The notes under the pieces are model-generated. The model did not search any database, had not been told where the DNA came from, and saw only the letters and a program-made list of their open reading frames with translations. A DNA stretch of 64,000 bases. Origin: Legionella hackeliae (lineage in GTDB: Bacteria; Pseudomonadota; Gammaproteobacteria; Legionellales; Legionellaceae). Made by a program: the position numbers and the translations under genes. Each line of letters begins with the position of its first letter. Positions within the stretch are counted from its first letter, which is position 1. The stretch covers positions 2,858,501-2,922,500 of the forward strand of contig NZ_LN681225.1 of the NCBI RefSeq assembly GCF_000953655.1, given 5' to 3'. Below are positions 1 to 8,833 of the stretch, one piece after another.

Positions 1-566
1 AATTTATCAAACCGAATTAATGTTAAAATGGCTATTAATAGAAATAAGCTTGCGGCGCTAATGCGAATAATAGTCATGGGCAGTTTTTCTGCCAGCTTGT
101 CTCCAAGAAAAACTGCAGGCACGTCGGCAATTAGCATTCCTAACGTTGTTCCAATGATAACCATAAAGGGGGCCTGGTAATGGGCAGTCAATGCAATCGT
201 TGCTAATTGGGTTTTATCACCCATTTCTGCTAAAAAAAAGCTAATCCATGTGGCTGCAAACACACCTAAATTCGGGACTATCCTTGTAGTATCATTTTCA
301 AGCTTATCTGGAATAACTATCCAGATAGCCATAGCAAGAAATGACAATCCTAACAACCAGCGCTGATATTCTGGGCCCAAAACAGAAGTTATCCATACTC
401 CTAATGCACCCGCGAGAGAATGATTTACTAATGTCGCAGCTAAAATTGCCAAGATAATTGGAATTGGGCGTTTAAATCGAGTGGCCAAGATAAAAGCGAG
501 CAATTGAGTTTTATCACCAAACTCAGCTAGAGCAACTATACCTGCAGAAAAAAAAAGTGGTTCCAA
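1..566 (-). CDS. GDT1/TMEM165-family (UPF0016) cation exporter, 3' end cut by window
   Basis: Membrane protein of the UPF0016/GDT1 family, whose members export Mn2+ or Ca2+ from the cytoplasm. The frame is open to the window edge, with 188 complete codons visible, close to the usual family length of about 190. Both family signature motifs are present: E-F-G-D-K-T at residues 15-20 and E-M-G-D-K-T at 114-119, each inside a three-helix repeat. The start is a TTG at 566 giving MEPLF, the usual family N-terminus, preceded by an AAGGGA ribosome site; no ATG is available. It lies 20 bp after the ADA-like gene and may be read with it. The last residues are missing. Confidence 0.88.
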   Translation of the reverse strand, partial: MEPLFFSAGIVALAEFGDKTQLLAFILATRFKRPIPIILAILAATLVNHSLAGALGVWITSVLGPEYQRWLLGLSFLAMAIWIVIPDKLENDTTRIVPNLGVFAATWISFFLAEMGDKTQLATIALTAHYQAPFMVIIGTTLGMLIADVPAVFLGDKLAEKLPMTIIRISAASLFLLIAILTLIRFDK

Positions 567-586
567 AAAAATCCCTTATTAATGGG

Positions 587-2182
587 TTAACCTTGCAATT
601 TTAAACATTTCGTACTGTCTTCCATCGTTAACATGGATTCGAATTCAAAAACACTTTCCGGTATTGCCCAAAAATGAAGAACATGGCGTTTCCTCTGGCA
701 AATATTTCGAACTTCATTAATATAATACGCTTGTATCTCAGAATCCCAGTCACTAGTGGCTTCAAGTTCCACTTTAAGTTCTTTAAGTGCAGTTACCTTT
801 GTAGAGGATGGCGCAGACGTCCAACGTGTACCTTGTCCTTCACTGATATTTTGAATTAATTGTTCGACCATCTTTGTCAAATTTTCCTTTTTTAAATCTG
901 CAATTTTTTCCTTAAGAACCGCAGGGACAGATTTTTCTGTCGGAGTCGCTATTTTTGCCTTCAGGTCATTCATATTGGTAAATAAGGTGCCTAAATTCAA
1001 AATATCCTGAATACCTGATATCTTGCCCAGATCAGCATAAGTTATCAGATGTTCATCTTCAAAAATAACTTCATTGTACAAATGCTTAATGTGTTTGAAT
1101 TTTAACCGATCACCATTTGGGAGACTCATTGTATCCTGTGAATTATTTAAGATTTTGAACTGAACGCGAGCCAAAATTTCTTCAGCATGGCCATATTCTT
1201 TTCTTAAATCTGTGTAATAAATTTCCCCGCCATCCGTACCTAAAACGACTTTAACCCCAAGAAGTAGCATGACAGCAAGGGGATAATCATGTCTTTTTTC
1301 AATGACACCAGTCTCTTTATTACTTGATAAACAACATTCAATGAAGTATCCCTTTTGCGCGCATTTTATCATGCTCTCAATGCTCATATGCGTGCCATGG
1401 CCAATTCGAATTGTCTTATCCTCTAGACCTGATTTTGCTCCTAAATGAGTCAATAGCTTTTTAACATTTCTTTTACCTTGTTCAGGTATAATTGTTTCAC
1501 CCATATGAAAGCGAATAACGCGAGCATTCTTAGCCAAGCTAAGGTAGCTATCAATATCTTTACTATCAAAACCCTGTTCTATGCCACAATAATCCACGGA
1601 AGTCGAAGTAGCTTGAATTGCTCTGTGGTGTCCTCCACGAACATAACCTGCAGTTCGAAAAAATTTTTGAGTTTTATTCTTATCTTTTACTGCACGAGGA
1701 GGATTAGCAAGGTGTTGGACATCTTTAATTTCATCTTCATGAATCGCTGCGTTTTCTATCTCAAAGGGCTTATCTTTACTTCTCAATGCAACATATATCT
1801 TGCCAAAATCAGGTAATAAATAGCGCAGTGTGGGATGCTGCTGAACATAGATAGAGTTGAAATGATGATGAGGGTCAAACAACTGTTCAGGTGAGTGATT
1901 TCGCGGCGGAGGAATAATTAACCCAAGCTTTCTTTTAAGAAAATGTCGCGTTAACGCATGTGCCTTTTGGGTGACAATATCACATTGTATGCCAGCAATC
2001 TCTAATAATTGAGATTGAAATGTCTCAAATAATTCCTGGTAATACGGAGAACTTTTAAGTTTTTCGTCTCTTTCTGCTTGTTTATCTTTTTTAGACGCAA
2101 AACAATCGATAAAAAAAGCCGTTTCAGACTGAGAAAGCGGTTTACTACGGCAATCAATAATTTGTTGAGCAGTAAGAGACAT
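587..2182 (-). CDS. Adenosine/AMP deaminase-fold metallohydrolase, effector-like
   Basis: 531-residue protein with the metal and catalytic set of the adenosine deaminase superfamily. Numbered from this start: His-x-His in DPHHHF at about 105-107, HMGE at 226-229 (the H-x-G-E catalytic Glu motif), RIGHG at 260-263, and VLGTDGG at 314-319 with the metal-binding Asp. The first 100 residues and the last 130 match nothing I recognise. The C-terminus has a Glu-rich patch (PESVFEFES) followed by a short polar tail, as in Dot/Icm substrates. The ATG at 2182 has a GGTGA ribosome site. An upstream in-frame ATG at 2263 lies ahead of the predicted promoter, so I reject it. A deaminase reaction is inferred from motifs; the substrate is unknown. 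Confidence 0.75.
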   Translation of the reverse strand: MSLTAQQIIDCRSKPLSQSETAFFIDCFASKKDKQAERDEKLKSSPYYQELFETFQSQLLEIAGIQCDIVTQKAHALTRHFLKRKLGLIIPPPRNHSPEQLFDPHHHFNSIYVQQHPTLRYLLPDFGKIYVALRSKDKPFEIENAAIHEDEIKDVQHLANPPRAVKDKNKTQKFFRTAGYVRGGHHRAIQATSTSVDYCGIEQGFDSKDIDSYLSLAKNARVIRFHMGETIIPEQGKRNVKKLLTHLGAKSGLEDKTIRIGHGTHMSIESMIKCAQKGYFIECCLSSNKETGVIEKRHDYPLAVMLLLGVKVVLGTDGGEIYYTDLRKEYGHAEEILARVQFKILNNSQDTMSLPNGDRLKFKHIKHLYNEVIFEDEHLITYADLGKISGIQDILNLGTLFTNMNDLKAKIATPTEKSVPAVLKEKIADLKKENLTKMVEQLIQNISEGQGTRWTSAPSSTKVTALKELKVELEATSDWDSEIQAYYINEVRNICQRKRHVLHFWAIPESVFEFESMLTMEDSTKCLKLQG

Positions 2183-2212
2183 TGAAATCACCACAAATAA
2201 AAAGTGACTCTT

Positions 2213-2245
2213 ATTATGACCGAAGAACATTAACCAAATATTAAC
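2213..2245 (-). promoter_or_regulatory. PmrA-like box plus -10 element for the ADA-like gene
   Basis: On the minus strand there are two half-sites, GTTAAT (2245-2240) and GTTAAT (2234-2229), separated by 5 nt. A 10-nt gap follows, then CATAAT (2218-2213) as the -10. This fits the YTTAAK-N5-YTTAAK plan of PmrA sites except for G at the first base of each half. The box sits where a -35 would be, and transcription would begin about 20 nt before the ATG at 2182. Regulation by PmrA is inferred. Confidence 0.6.
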
Positions 2246-2286
2246 AAATTGGACAAAAAACATTACTTCCTTATGCCATGTTAATT

Positions 2287-4185
2287 CTAGTGAACCATGA
2301 AACTTTCAGTCTTAAGTTCATTCCATTGTATATTATCCAAAGCCGTTGATTTTTTTTTCACACTAAAGAATCCTTTGTTTATAACGACAGAGGATTGATG
2401 AATAGTTTTATTGGCTAACGTTTCTTTTGTATCAATTTCAATGGTGTTGATAATTGCTTTAGCATTTTTTGTGAAGCATGCTTGCAATTGGGGGTGAAGT
2501 GTACCTTGCTCTTTAATGTACTCTTCGTATACTCTTTCGAAAACATCATGATGTTTTTTTTCTAAACTCCGTAATTCATTTTGAATTTCTCTTGCTTTAT
2601 CGACTAACTGAGCCGCTTCAGTCTTGAAAAAAGCGCAGAATCTTGCAAAAAAATTAGAAATTTTTACCCAAAAGCCATCATAGAGGTATAAAAATTCGCT
2701 GACTTTATTATCCAGTGATTTAATTTCTTTTAATTTTTCTTGCGTATCAAAAACAAATGTCAGTAAATTTTTATACCTCTGAATACTCTGCAAGAGTGCG
2801 TTACTAGAAACGCTGACTGTCTCGATAACCTCAGCAGAAATTTCCTTAACAAATTGCTCATATGACGTTTTATCCACAGCGAACTTATCATTAAATGATG
2901 TAACCTCTTTTTCCACCTCTGTTAAATCCTGCTTTAAATCTTTTGACACACCGACAATTATCCCTTTCAATTGATCTTTGCATTGACTATCCCAGGTTGC
3001 TGGAACAACACTACTGACAGTATCTTGCCAATTTTGTGGAAGTGCGAGACGTAATGCTGAAGTAGGTAGGGCAGTAGCCCAGCTTGCTCCATATTGAACT
3101 GACGAAATAATTTTTTGAGATCCATTAGGATTTTTTAATTGCTCAATCCTCTCTAAGAACATCTCTCTGACCTCACTATCAAGATGCTCCATTAACTCAT
3201 TAAAATGTTTGTCATGCTTTTCAATAAATTCAAGAAAATACTTTCTGCCTAGAGCACGATGCGCATTGTTCTCCAAAGCAATTAATAATGATTGGGCATT
3301 TTGCAATCTTGATTTTATTTCCATTCTTTTCTTAAGCACTGCACCTAATCTATTAGTATGCGACACCATATTTTCTAATGAGAATACTTTTCCTAACAGT
3401 GCATCAGGAGTATTTACCGGGTTAGTTTCAAGCAACTGTAGATAAGATTTATCAAATAATTCTGCCAGGTTTTTTGGAACTGGTGATAAATTCTTCGCGG
3501 AATTTAGTAATTTTATTTGATTAAATTTTACTTCTGTCTTTATCAGCAAACATCCTATTTCCTTAATTAATGCATCTATATCAACAAATGACCCTGCTAA
3601 TTTCTTACTCCAGGAGCTAAGGCTTTGTAAAAAAATTTCTAATATTTTCAGAAGCAAATAGAGGGAGCTACATAAGGCTTTTATTTGAGCGGGATCTTCT
3701 TTGTCTTTTGTATAATTATCCAGCCAAATATTGCAATTCTGAGTCAGGGAATTTAATTTTTTTTGAGTGTCAGTACGATTTTGTAAATAAAGACCTTCAA
3801 TATTTTTTATGATGGACTCAAGGAGTTCTTTTTCTTCCTGGTCTACCGATTGTAAATAATCTTGTGCAACAAATTTGCAGTATACTAGAGCACCCAATTC
3901 TCGCTTCTTAAAACAATCTAATTCTTTGTATCTGGATGAGGTCGTATCGCAAAAATCTTTTTTAATTTGCTCTATTTCAATTCCAGTCTCAAAATAACTG
4001 CTAATTTCAAGTACCGTGAGCAAAACGGCTTCTTCCTTCTTCGCTTCACCCAAACGCCAACGATTAAACTGTTCACTAAAATACTCTTTCTTCCCTGTCA
4101 CGCTATCTCTCCATCCATAAGGAGTCATTGAATAGAAACTAATTTGTGGTCCGTCAAATTTTAAAACGATTATTAGTTGTAACAT
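2287..4185 (-). CDS. Hypothetical coiled-coil protein, effector-like
   Basis: About 632 residues, rich in Lys, Glu and Leu, with long predicted helical and coiled-coil stretches (roughly residues 110-350 and 400-580). I see no catalytic motif and no signal peptide. The C-terminal tail is hydrophilic with scattered Glu, compatible with a Dot/Icm signal. I do not recognise a family. The start is uncertain. The longest frame begins at a TTG (4215), but that lies inside a hairpin just after the chitinase stop, so the ATG at 4185 is preferred. A further in-frame ATG exists at 4131. None has a good ribosome site. It lies 35 bp after the chitinase gene. Confidence 0.6.
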   Translation of the reverse strand: MLQLIIVLKFDGPQISFYSMTPYGWRDSVTGKKEYFSEQFNRWRLGEAKKEEAVLLTVLEISSYFETGIEIEQIKKDFCDTTSSRYKELDCFKKRELGALVYCKFVAQDYLQSVDQEEKELLESIIKNIEGLYLQNRTDTQKKLNSLTQNCNIWLDNYTKDKEDPAQIKALCSSLYLLLKILEIFLQSLSSWSKKLAGSFVDIDALIKEIGCLLIKTEVKFNQIKLLNSAKNLSPVPKNLAELFDKSYLQLLETNPVNTPDALLGKVFSLENMVSHTNRLGAVLKKRMEIKSRLQNAQSLLIALENNAHRALGRKYFLEFIEKHDKHFNELMEHLDSEVREMFLERIEQLKNPNGSQKIISSVQYGASWATALPTSALRLALPQNWQDTVSSVVPATWDSQCKDQLKGIIVGVSKDLKQDLTEVEKEVTSFNDKFAVDKTSYEQFVKEISAEVIETVSVSSNALLQSIQRYKNLLTFVFDTQEKLKEIKSLDNKVSEFLYLYDGFWVKISNFFARFCAFFKTEAAQLVDKAREIQNELRSLEKKHHDVFERVYEEYIKEQGTLHPQLQACFTKNAKAIINTIEIDTKETLANKTIHQSSVVINKGFFSVKKKSTALDNIQWNELKTESFMVH

Positions 4186-4187
4186 AA

Positions 4188-4212
4188 GAATGGCAGAAAA
4201 CTCTGCCACTCC
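4188..4212 (-). terminator. Hairpin after the chitinase gene
   Basis: The minus strand reads a stem GGCAGA / TCTGCC with a short loop, extended by A-T pairs (AATGGCAGA on the plus strand against TCTGCCACT). It starts about 9 nt past the chitinase stop. No clear T-run follows, so it may be a weak terminator or an mRNA-stabilising hairpin. It also covers the TTG candidate start of the next gene. Confidence 0.4.
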
Positions 4213-4220
4213 CAATCTAT

Positions 4221-5732
4221 TTAGTTACAAGAATTTTTATAGGTTGCAACCAGGCTCTTACTGTTAGAAACGGGGAGATCTGTATCAGCACTCCACATAA
4301 TTGCCCCTTTTAATTGTTTTTCCTTAATAAACTCACAGACCTCCTTAACAACCTCTGGAGACTCATAGCCGATAAATTGTTGGGTTCCAGCATGATAAAG
4401 ATACGAACCCGTAATAAATGGCTGATTCTCGTCATTAGTGGCTTGAATATGATAAATTGTATAGTTTAATTCATTAACCAGTTTATCCACAGAACTATAA
4501 GGTAACATACCGTCTTGTTTGCTGTAGATCGCGGGAAAATGACTGGCCCCTGTCCACGGTTGCTCAAACCCCGGGTAATTACTGTCCTCTCCTGGTTGAA
4601 CACCGGAAAAACCTCGTCCATAGGCAGCAATACCTATCTGCAGTTTTTCTTTAGGCATACCATAACCCAAAACTTGTGCAGTAATGAGATCAGTAGCGTA
4701 GCCTATCCCAAACTCATCCTTCCGACTGGTTTGAGGCTGTACTAAATAGGTATGGACTGCGGTATAGGGATCGCTGCTTTGACTCCAAGGGCCATGCAAA
4801 TCATAGGTCATTAAATTAACACTATCCGCATAATTGGCGATTTGCTTAAACCAGCCCCCTTCCACGGATTGATTTATTTTTTCAAGATATTCTTTATTTA
4901 CAGTAATAGTCACTGAGATATACGCGTCTTTCCCTAATTTATTGCGGCTTGCTTTGACGAGATCGAAAAGATGTTTATAGTCACTTATGGTCTTTTCATC
5001 AGCCGGTAACTGTCCCCCGGTTTGTAAATCAATGGGAGGCTCAAAATCATAATCAATACCTTTTAAATTCTTAAAATGATCCATCCATGTTTTAAATTGA
5101 TTTAGAAATTTCTCTTGATTGGCAAAAATTGCTGCAAAGGTTGCTGTACTGACCCCTTTATTCTCTGGGGTATTTGCCCCACCCACAGCAATGATGCGTT
5201 TCGCTTTATATTTATTTGAATTGATAAAAGCACCAAAACTATTAAGCTGCCCTACCCCTTTTTGATCGGTGTAAACAAACAATTCTTTTTGCCCGGTATT
5301 TCCATTGGTTTGCACTGCAGCACAGGCGCCAGGACTTATTTGACAAAACGTTAAAAAATCTTTGGTTTCTGGTGGTAACGACGCAATCCAAGAACCCTCC
5401 AAAGGAAGCTCTCCCCATAAATCATCAAAATGCATCAAACCATTCCAGGCAGCAGGAATTTGGTATTGGGCCTGACTTGGATCATGATTATTCCATACTT
5501 GTAAAAACGACCAAGCCACTACATCTGCTTTATTAAATTGAGCAACCATGTCTGGATTGGAAACATAGGCTAACTGACCATAAGGTCGCCCATTTTTGTA
5601 GGCCCCGTCATATTCATAGGCATTTTCGCCATACATAGACCAACTGGTTGTATAGAGTGTTAATGCGGCCTGACTCGCCAAAGGGGATAACAATGTAATG
5701 AAACCCAGCAGAAGATTTTTAAACGTGTTCAT
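4221..5732 (-). CDS. Secreted chitinase, glycoside hydrolase family 18
   Basis: 503 residues. Signal peptide at about 1-22 (MNTFKNLLLGF... SQAA), so it is exported, possibly by the type II system used for Legionella chitinase. The GH18 barrel carries RIIAVGGA at 179-186 (the SxGG strand) and GIDYDFE at 225-231, which is the DxDxE active site with Glu231 as acid/base. An AIMWSADTD segment near residue 478 matches the last barrel strand with the substrate-binding Trp. It hydrolyses beta-1,4 GlcNAc polymers by substrate-assisted catalysis. It is shorter than the 760-residue ChiA of L. pneumophila and has no obvious chitin-binding domain. Confidence 0.9.
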   Translation of the reverse strand: MNTFKNLLLGFITLLSPLASQAALTLYTTSWSMYGENAYEYDGAYKNGRPYGQLAYVSNPDMVAQFNKADVVAWSFLQVWNNHDPSQAQYQIPAAWNGLMHFDDLWGELPLEGSWIASLPPETKDFLTFCQISPGACAAVQTNGNTGQKELFVYTDQKGVGQLNSFGAFINSNKYKAKRIIAVGGANTPENKGVSTATFAAIFANQEKFLNQFKTWMDHFKNLKGIDYDFEPPIDLQTGGQLPADEKTISDYKHLFDLVKASRNKLGKDAYISVTITVNKEYLEKINQSVEGGWFKQIANYADSVNLMTYDLHGPWSQSSDPYTAVHTYLVQPQTSRKDEFGIGYATDLITAQVLGYGMPKEKLQIGIAAYGRGFSGVQPGEDSNYPGFEQPWTGASHFPAIYSKQDGMLPYSSVDKLVNELNYTIYHIQATNDENQPFITGSYLYHAGTQQFIGYESPEVVKEVCEFIKEKQLKGAIMWSADTDLPVSNSKSLVATYKNSCN

Positions 5733-5862
5733 AATGATCTCTCACAGAATAAAGTGCTTAAATTTTATTTTTTAAGAATCATATTTAACCACTGTCATTT
5801 TTGACAGGGGGCGAGCAAGCAACGATTGTGGCCACAGAATCATGGCACTAGAAGCGAGGGTT

Positions 5863-6090
5863 GGATCCCACGGACAAGCCGCGGGACGTTGGGCATGATA
5901 CTACTCTCTTACAAGAGTTCTTCATGTAAAAGTTATATCTTTCAGATGTTTTTTTATAACCCTACGCCCCACGGCTTGTCCGCTGGACGTTGGGCATGAA
6001 TACTACTCTTTTACAAGAGTTCTTGTAAGAGTTATATCCTTCAGATGATTTTTTTATAACCTACGCCCCACGGCTTGTCCGCGGGGTCCA
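5863..6090. repeat. Tandem copies of a palindromic intergenic repeat
   Basis: Two copies of a unit of about 100 bp, 5869-5966 and 5967-6066, differing by a few bases, followed by a third partial copy to 6090. Each unit starts with a GC-rich 11-bp palindromic core (CGGACAAGCCG or its reverse complement CGGCTTGTCCG). It continues through ACGTTGGGCATGA, a TTACAAGAGTTCTTGTAA-type dyad, and a T-run with ATAAC. The first core is in the opposite orientation to the next two, so a long hairpin can form. A related core occurs at 21176-21194. The repeat fills the gap between the chitinase and the LuxR-type gene. Confidence 0.85.
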
Positions 6091-6141
6091 TGCTCAATGA
6101 GGGTCAGCTCTCATGATCAAGCCACGCATGGGCATTAATTT

Positions 6142-6882
6142 CTATAAGATGAGCAATTGGTGTTGAAGAGCCTTGGCAAGAGATTGATATTTATTTTTGG
6201 TACCTAATTTTTTATTAATTTTCTGAATATGAAAATTAATAGTTCTTTCAGTTAACTCCAAAGCTTGAGACATTTGTTTAACCGAATAATCTTTCGCGAT
6301 TAATAATAAGCATTGAATCTCACGCGGTGTTAGATTGAAAGTAGCTTCCTCACTGACTTCATTCAAAAGATGAGGTTGTATGTGATGATAGTATTGATGG
6401 GCGGCAATAAAAAACTCATATTGCAATTTGGCATCCTTTAATCTGCACTCTTCCTTTTGCATTTGCACCAACAATAAAATAGCAAAATTATTTTTAGGAC
6501 CATGGATAGGAATTGATAAACCCGCTTCTACACCAAAGGAAATTGAATCCAAACGCATTCGTCGCTCTGCTTCACTTTTAGCCTGCACCAATTGTTGCTT
6601 TAAGTTCCAGTAGATGGGTAAATGAGTGGTGTAGACAAAATTCAGCGTACTATCAATATCGTTATAGTGCTCTTCCAAATAATGTCGGTGCCAGACTTTA
6701 AAATTTTGCGAACACATCTCATATTTTAATTTATTGGCAGAGTGTGGATGATAGGCATAATAAGTAAACGAAAACATGGTTATACTTTTAGTTTTTAAAT
6801 AGTTCTCCAACACCTCATCACACTCTTTAAGAGTCCTTGCCTCTATAAGTTTCTGCTCTAACTGCTCTAACAAGTCAAACAT
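6142..6882 (-). CDS. LuxR-type transcriptional regulator with autoinducer-binding-like domain
   Basis: 246 residues. Residues 1-165 resemble the autoinducer-binding domain of LuxR proteins (Trp and Tyr rich, KVWHRHYLEEHYNDID then PIYWN). Residues 186-244 form a LuxR/GerE helix-turn-helix: LTPREIQCLLLIAKDYSVKQ, then the recognition helix TERTINFHIQKINKKL. No LuxI-type synthase is present, so it would be a LuxR solo. Its start overlaps the end of the MFS gene by 8 bp, so the two are co-transcribed and it may control that transporter. Ligand unknown. Confidence 0.85.
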   Translation of the reverse strand: MFDLLEQLEQKLIEARTLKECDEVLENYLKTKSITMFSFTYYAYHPHSANKLKYEMCSQNFKVWHRHYLEEHYNDIDSTLNFVYTTHLPIYWNLKQQLVQAKSEAERRMRLDSISFGVEAGLSIPIHGPKNNFAILLLVQMQKEECRLKDAKLQYEFFIAAHQYYHHIQPHLLNEVSEEATFNLTPREIQCLLLIAKDYSVKQMSQALELTERTINFHIQKINKKLGTKNKYQSLAKALQHQLLIL

Positions 6883-8095
6883 CTTTAGTCACTATCCGAT
6901 AAGTCATAATAATTAAGAGACAATTTATGGCTAGCACATAGGTAAAAAATGTGGAATACCCTAAATATTGCTCCAACATTCCACTTATTGCTCCCCAAAA
7001 AACATAACTCAACGCCATAATTGAAGTACACACAGTGTACATAGACATTGGATACATGCTTTTGTTGGCAAGTCGGAGCAAATAGCCCATATATGCACCA
7101 TTTGTAATGCCTAAAATAAATTGATAGCCCATCAAGACCGTATACAGTAATAATTCATTAGTTCTTCCCCAGGCTAATAATAAAAATAATAGGGGACTTA
7201 AAAATAACAACGGAGTCAAACATCGTAGACATTGAGCGAGTGAAAAACGAGTGAGTAGAAAGCCTGAAATAAAAACCCCAGAAATTAATGCCGCACTTCC
7301 ATAGATCCCATAAATTTCTCCAACCTGAGATAAATTAAGACCCAAACCAGTTTTATCCAGCAGAAATAAAGGAATAATTTTTTGCAATTGACCATCCATA
7401 AAATTATAGAGAAAAATGTACAACAGAGGCACGTACAATTCCTCATGCGACCCTATCTCCTTAAAGATTGCTCCGTAATGAGCTGACGTGGCTTGGGCTT
7501 GCTCTTTTTCTGGCAATTTTAGTGAATGATAGAAAGTGAGTAAGACGCCAATAATAAAAAGACTTAGAAAAAAGAGCTGCCACACGTTTATTCTAAAATG
7601 GAACGCAACTTGCCCTATCACCACTAACAATACACCTTTTATAAATAAACGTCCCATTTGATAAAAGAAACTGCGGGCTGCGACATAGCGTTTTTGTTTT
7701 TCCTCATCTAAATTAAGGAGGTAAACTCCATCAGAGGCAATATCGTGTGTCGAGGAAATAAACGCCAACAGGATAAAACAACATGAACTCACTATCAAAA
7801 AATGAGGGCTAGTTACACTAATAGCTAATGCTAAAAATAGTATCGATAATATAAACTGCGCAAATATTGTTACATTTTTTTTGCTGGCAAATCGCTCTAA
7901 GAATGGCGCAAACAACGGTTTGATAGCCCATGGAATCATCAATAAGCTAGTAAAAAAGGCTATACTGACATTTCCTAGATTATATTGCTGATAAATTATC
8001 GTGCTAATTAAGCTTACAACTACAAAAGGAATACTCTGAAAAAAGTAGAGACTACTAACCCATTGGAGTGTCTTTATAGAAGTGGAATGATTCAC
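6875..8095 (-). CDS. MFS transporter, AmpG-like type
   Basis: 406 residues with about 12 hydrophobic segments and the two-bundle layout of major facilitator proteins. The family-type loops PWAIKPLFAPFLERF (after helix 2) and SSTHDIASDGVYLL (helix 4) recall AmpG and acetyl-CoA transporter-type MFS members, where a D-x-x-x-D-G pattern follows helix 4. The substrate cannot be told. The start is GTG at 8095; no ATG exists nearby. It is the first gene of a pair with the LuxR-type regulator and diverges from the PhnB-like gene. Confidence 0.82.
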   Translation of the reverse strand: MNHSTSIKTLQWVSSLYFFQSIPFVVVSLISTIIYQQYNLGNVSIAFFTSLLMIPWAIKPLFAPFLERFASKKNVTIFAQFILSILFLALAISVTSPHFLIVSSCCFILLAFISSTHDIASDGVYLLNLDEEKQKRYVAARSFFYQMGRLFIKGVLLVVIGQVAFHFRINVWQLFFLSLFIIGVLLTFYHSLKLPEKEQAQATSAHYGAIFKEIGSHEELYVPLLYIFLYNFMDGQLQKIIPLFLLDKTGLGLNLSQVGEIYGIYGSAALISGVFISGFLLTRFSLAQCLRCLTPLLFLSPLLFLLLAWGRTNELLLYTVLMGYQFILGITNGAYMGYLLRLANKSMYPMSMYTVCTSIMALSYVFWGAISGMLEQYLGYSTFFTYVLAINCLLIIMTYRIVTKDV

Positions 8096-8320
8096 ACGAA
8101 TAATAAGTCATAAATTTTGCATATTGTACATCAAAACAACAAAATGGGATAGTAGAGAGTAATATGCCTGTTTAAGCTATTAAAGATAAGAACATTGATT
8201 TAGCCTATGAAGAAATAGCGATTTAAATATACCAGAAGCAGATTTCTAAGAGTTAAAAACAACAATAGAGATAGGATATTAGTTTCTCGTTGTAATAACG
8301 GTATCATGCAAGGAGGGACC

Positions 8321-8803
8321 ATGCAGAAAATTATTCCTCATTTATGGTTTAATGACCAAGCCGAAGAAGCAGTGAATTTTTATACTTCGATCTTCAAAAA
8401 TTCAAAAATTTTAGGGATTAGTCATTATGGCGATGCAGGCTCTCAGGTTTCGGGAAGACCTAAAAATTCCATTATGACAATTCGTTTTCAACTGAAAGAA
8501 CGGGAATTTGTTGCTTTAAATGGTGGACCTTATTTTACTTTTTCTCCTGCCATTTCGTTTCTTGTCAATTGCAATACTCAGGAAGAAATTGATACATTAT
8601 GGGAGCGACTCTCTCACGATAAAGAAAGCGAGCAGTGTGGTTGGCTTAAAGATAAGTTCGGAGTTTCCTGGCAGATTGTTCCTCTTATTTTGGAAGAAAT
8701 GATGAGCTCATCAAACACCGAAAAAAGGGAAAAGGCAATGAAAGCATTGCTTAAAATGACCAAGCTTGATATCCAAACACTGAAACAAGCTTATGAAGAT
8801 TAA
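8321..8803 (+). CDS. PhnB-like VOC-fold protein (3-dmu-9_3-mt family)
   Basis: 160 residues. The N-terminus MQKIIPHLWFNDQAEEAVNF and the segment SVSWQIVP-like at 125-135 are typical of the PhnB / 3-demethylubiquinone methyltransferase-like family of vicinal oxygen chelate proteins. These are dimeric betaalphabetabetabeta modules, and most have no proven reaction. The start at 8321 is chosen over the in-frame ATG at 8306 because AGGAGGG lies just before it. A GST-fold gene follows after 30 bp, so the two are probably one transcript. Confidence 0.85.
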   Translation: MQKIIPHLWFNDQAEEAVNFYTSIFKNSKILGISHYGDAGSQVSGRPKNSIMTIRFQLKEREFVALNGGPYFTFSPAISFLVNCNTQEEIDTLWERLSHDKESEQCGWLKDKFGVSWQIVPLILEEMMSSSNTEKREKAMKALLKMTKLDIQTLKQAYED

Positions 8804-8833
8804 TGCAATCACCTAAACAAAAAAGGAATTTTT

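Noticed and set aside
2183..2263. 27-residue hydrophobic N-terminal extension of the ADA-like protein that looks like a signal peptide
   Set aside because: It lies upstream of the predicted -10 and covers the promoter. The downstream ATG has a better ribosome site.
5863..6090. Possible CRISPR array
   Set aside because: Only two and a half units of about 100 bp with no unique spacers; it is an interspersed tandem repeat.
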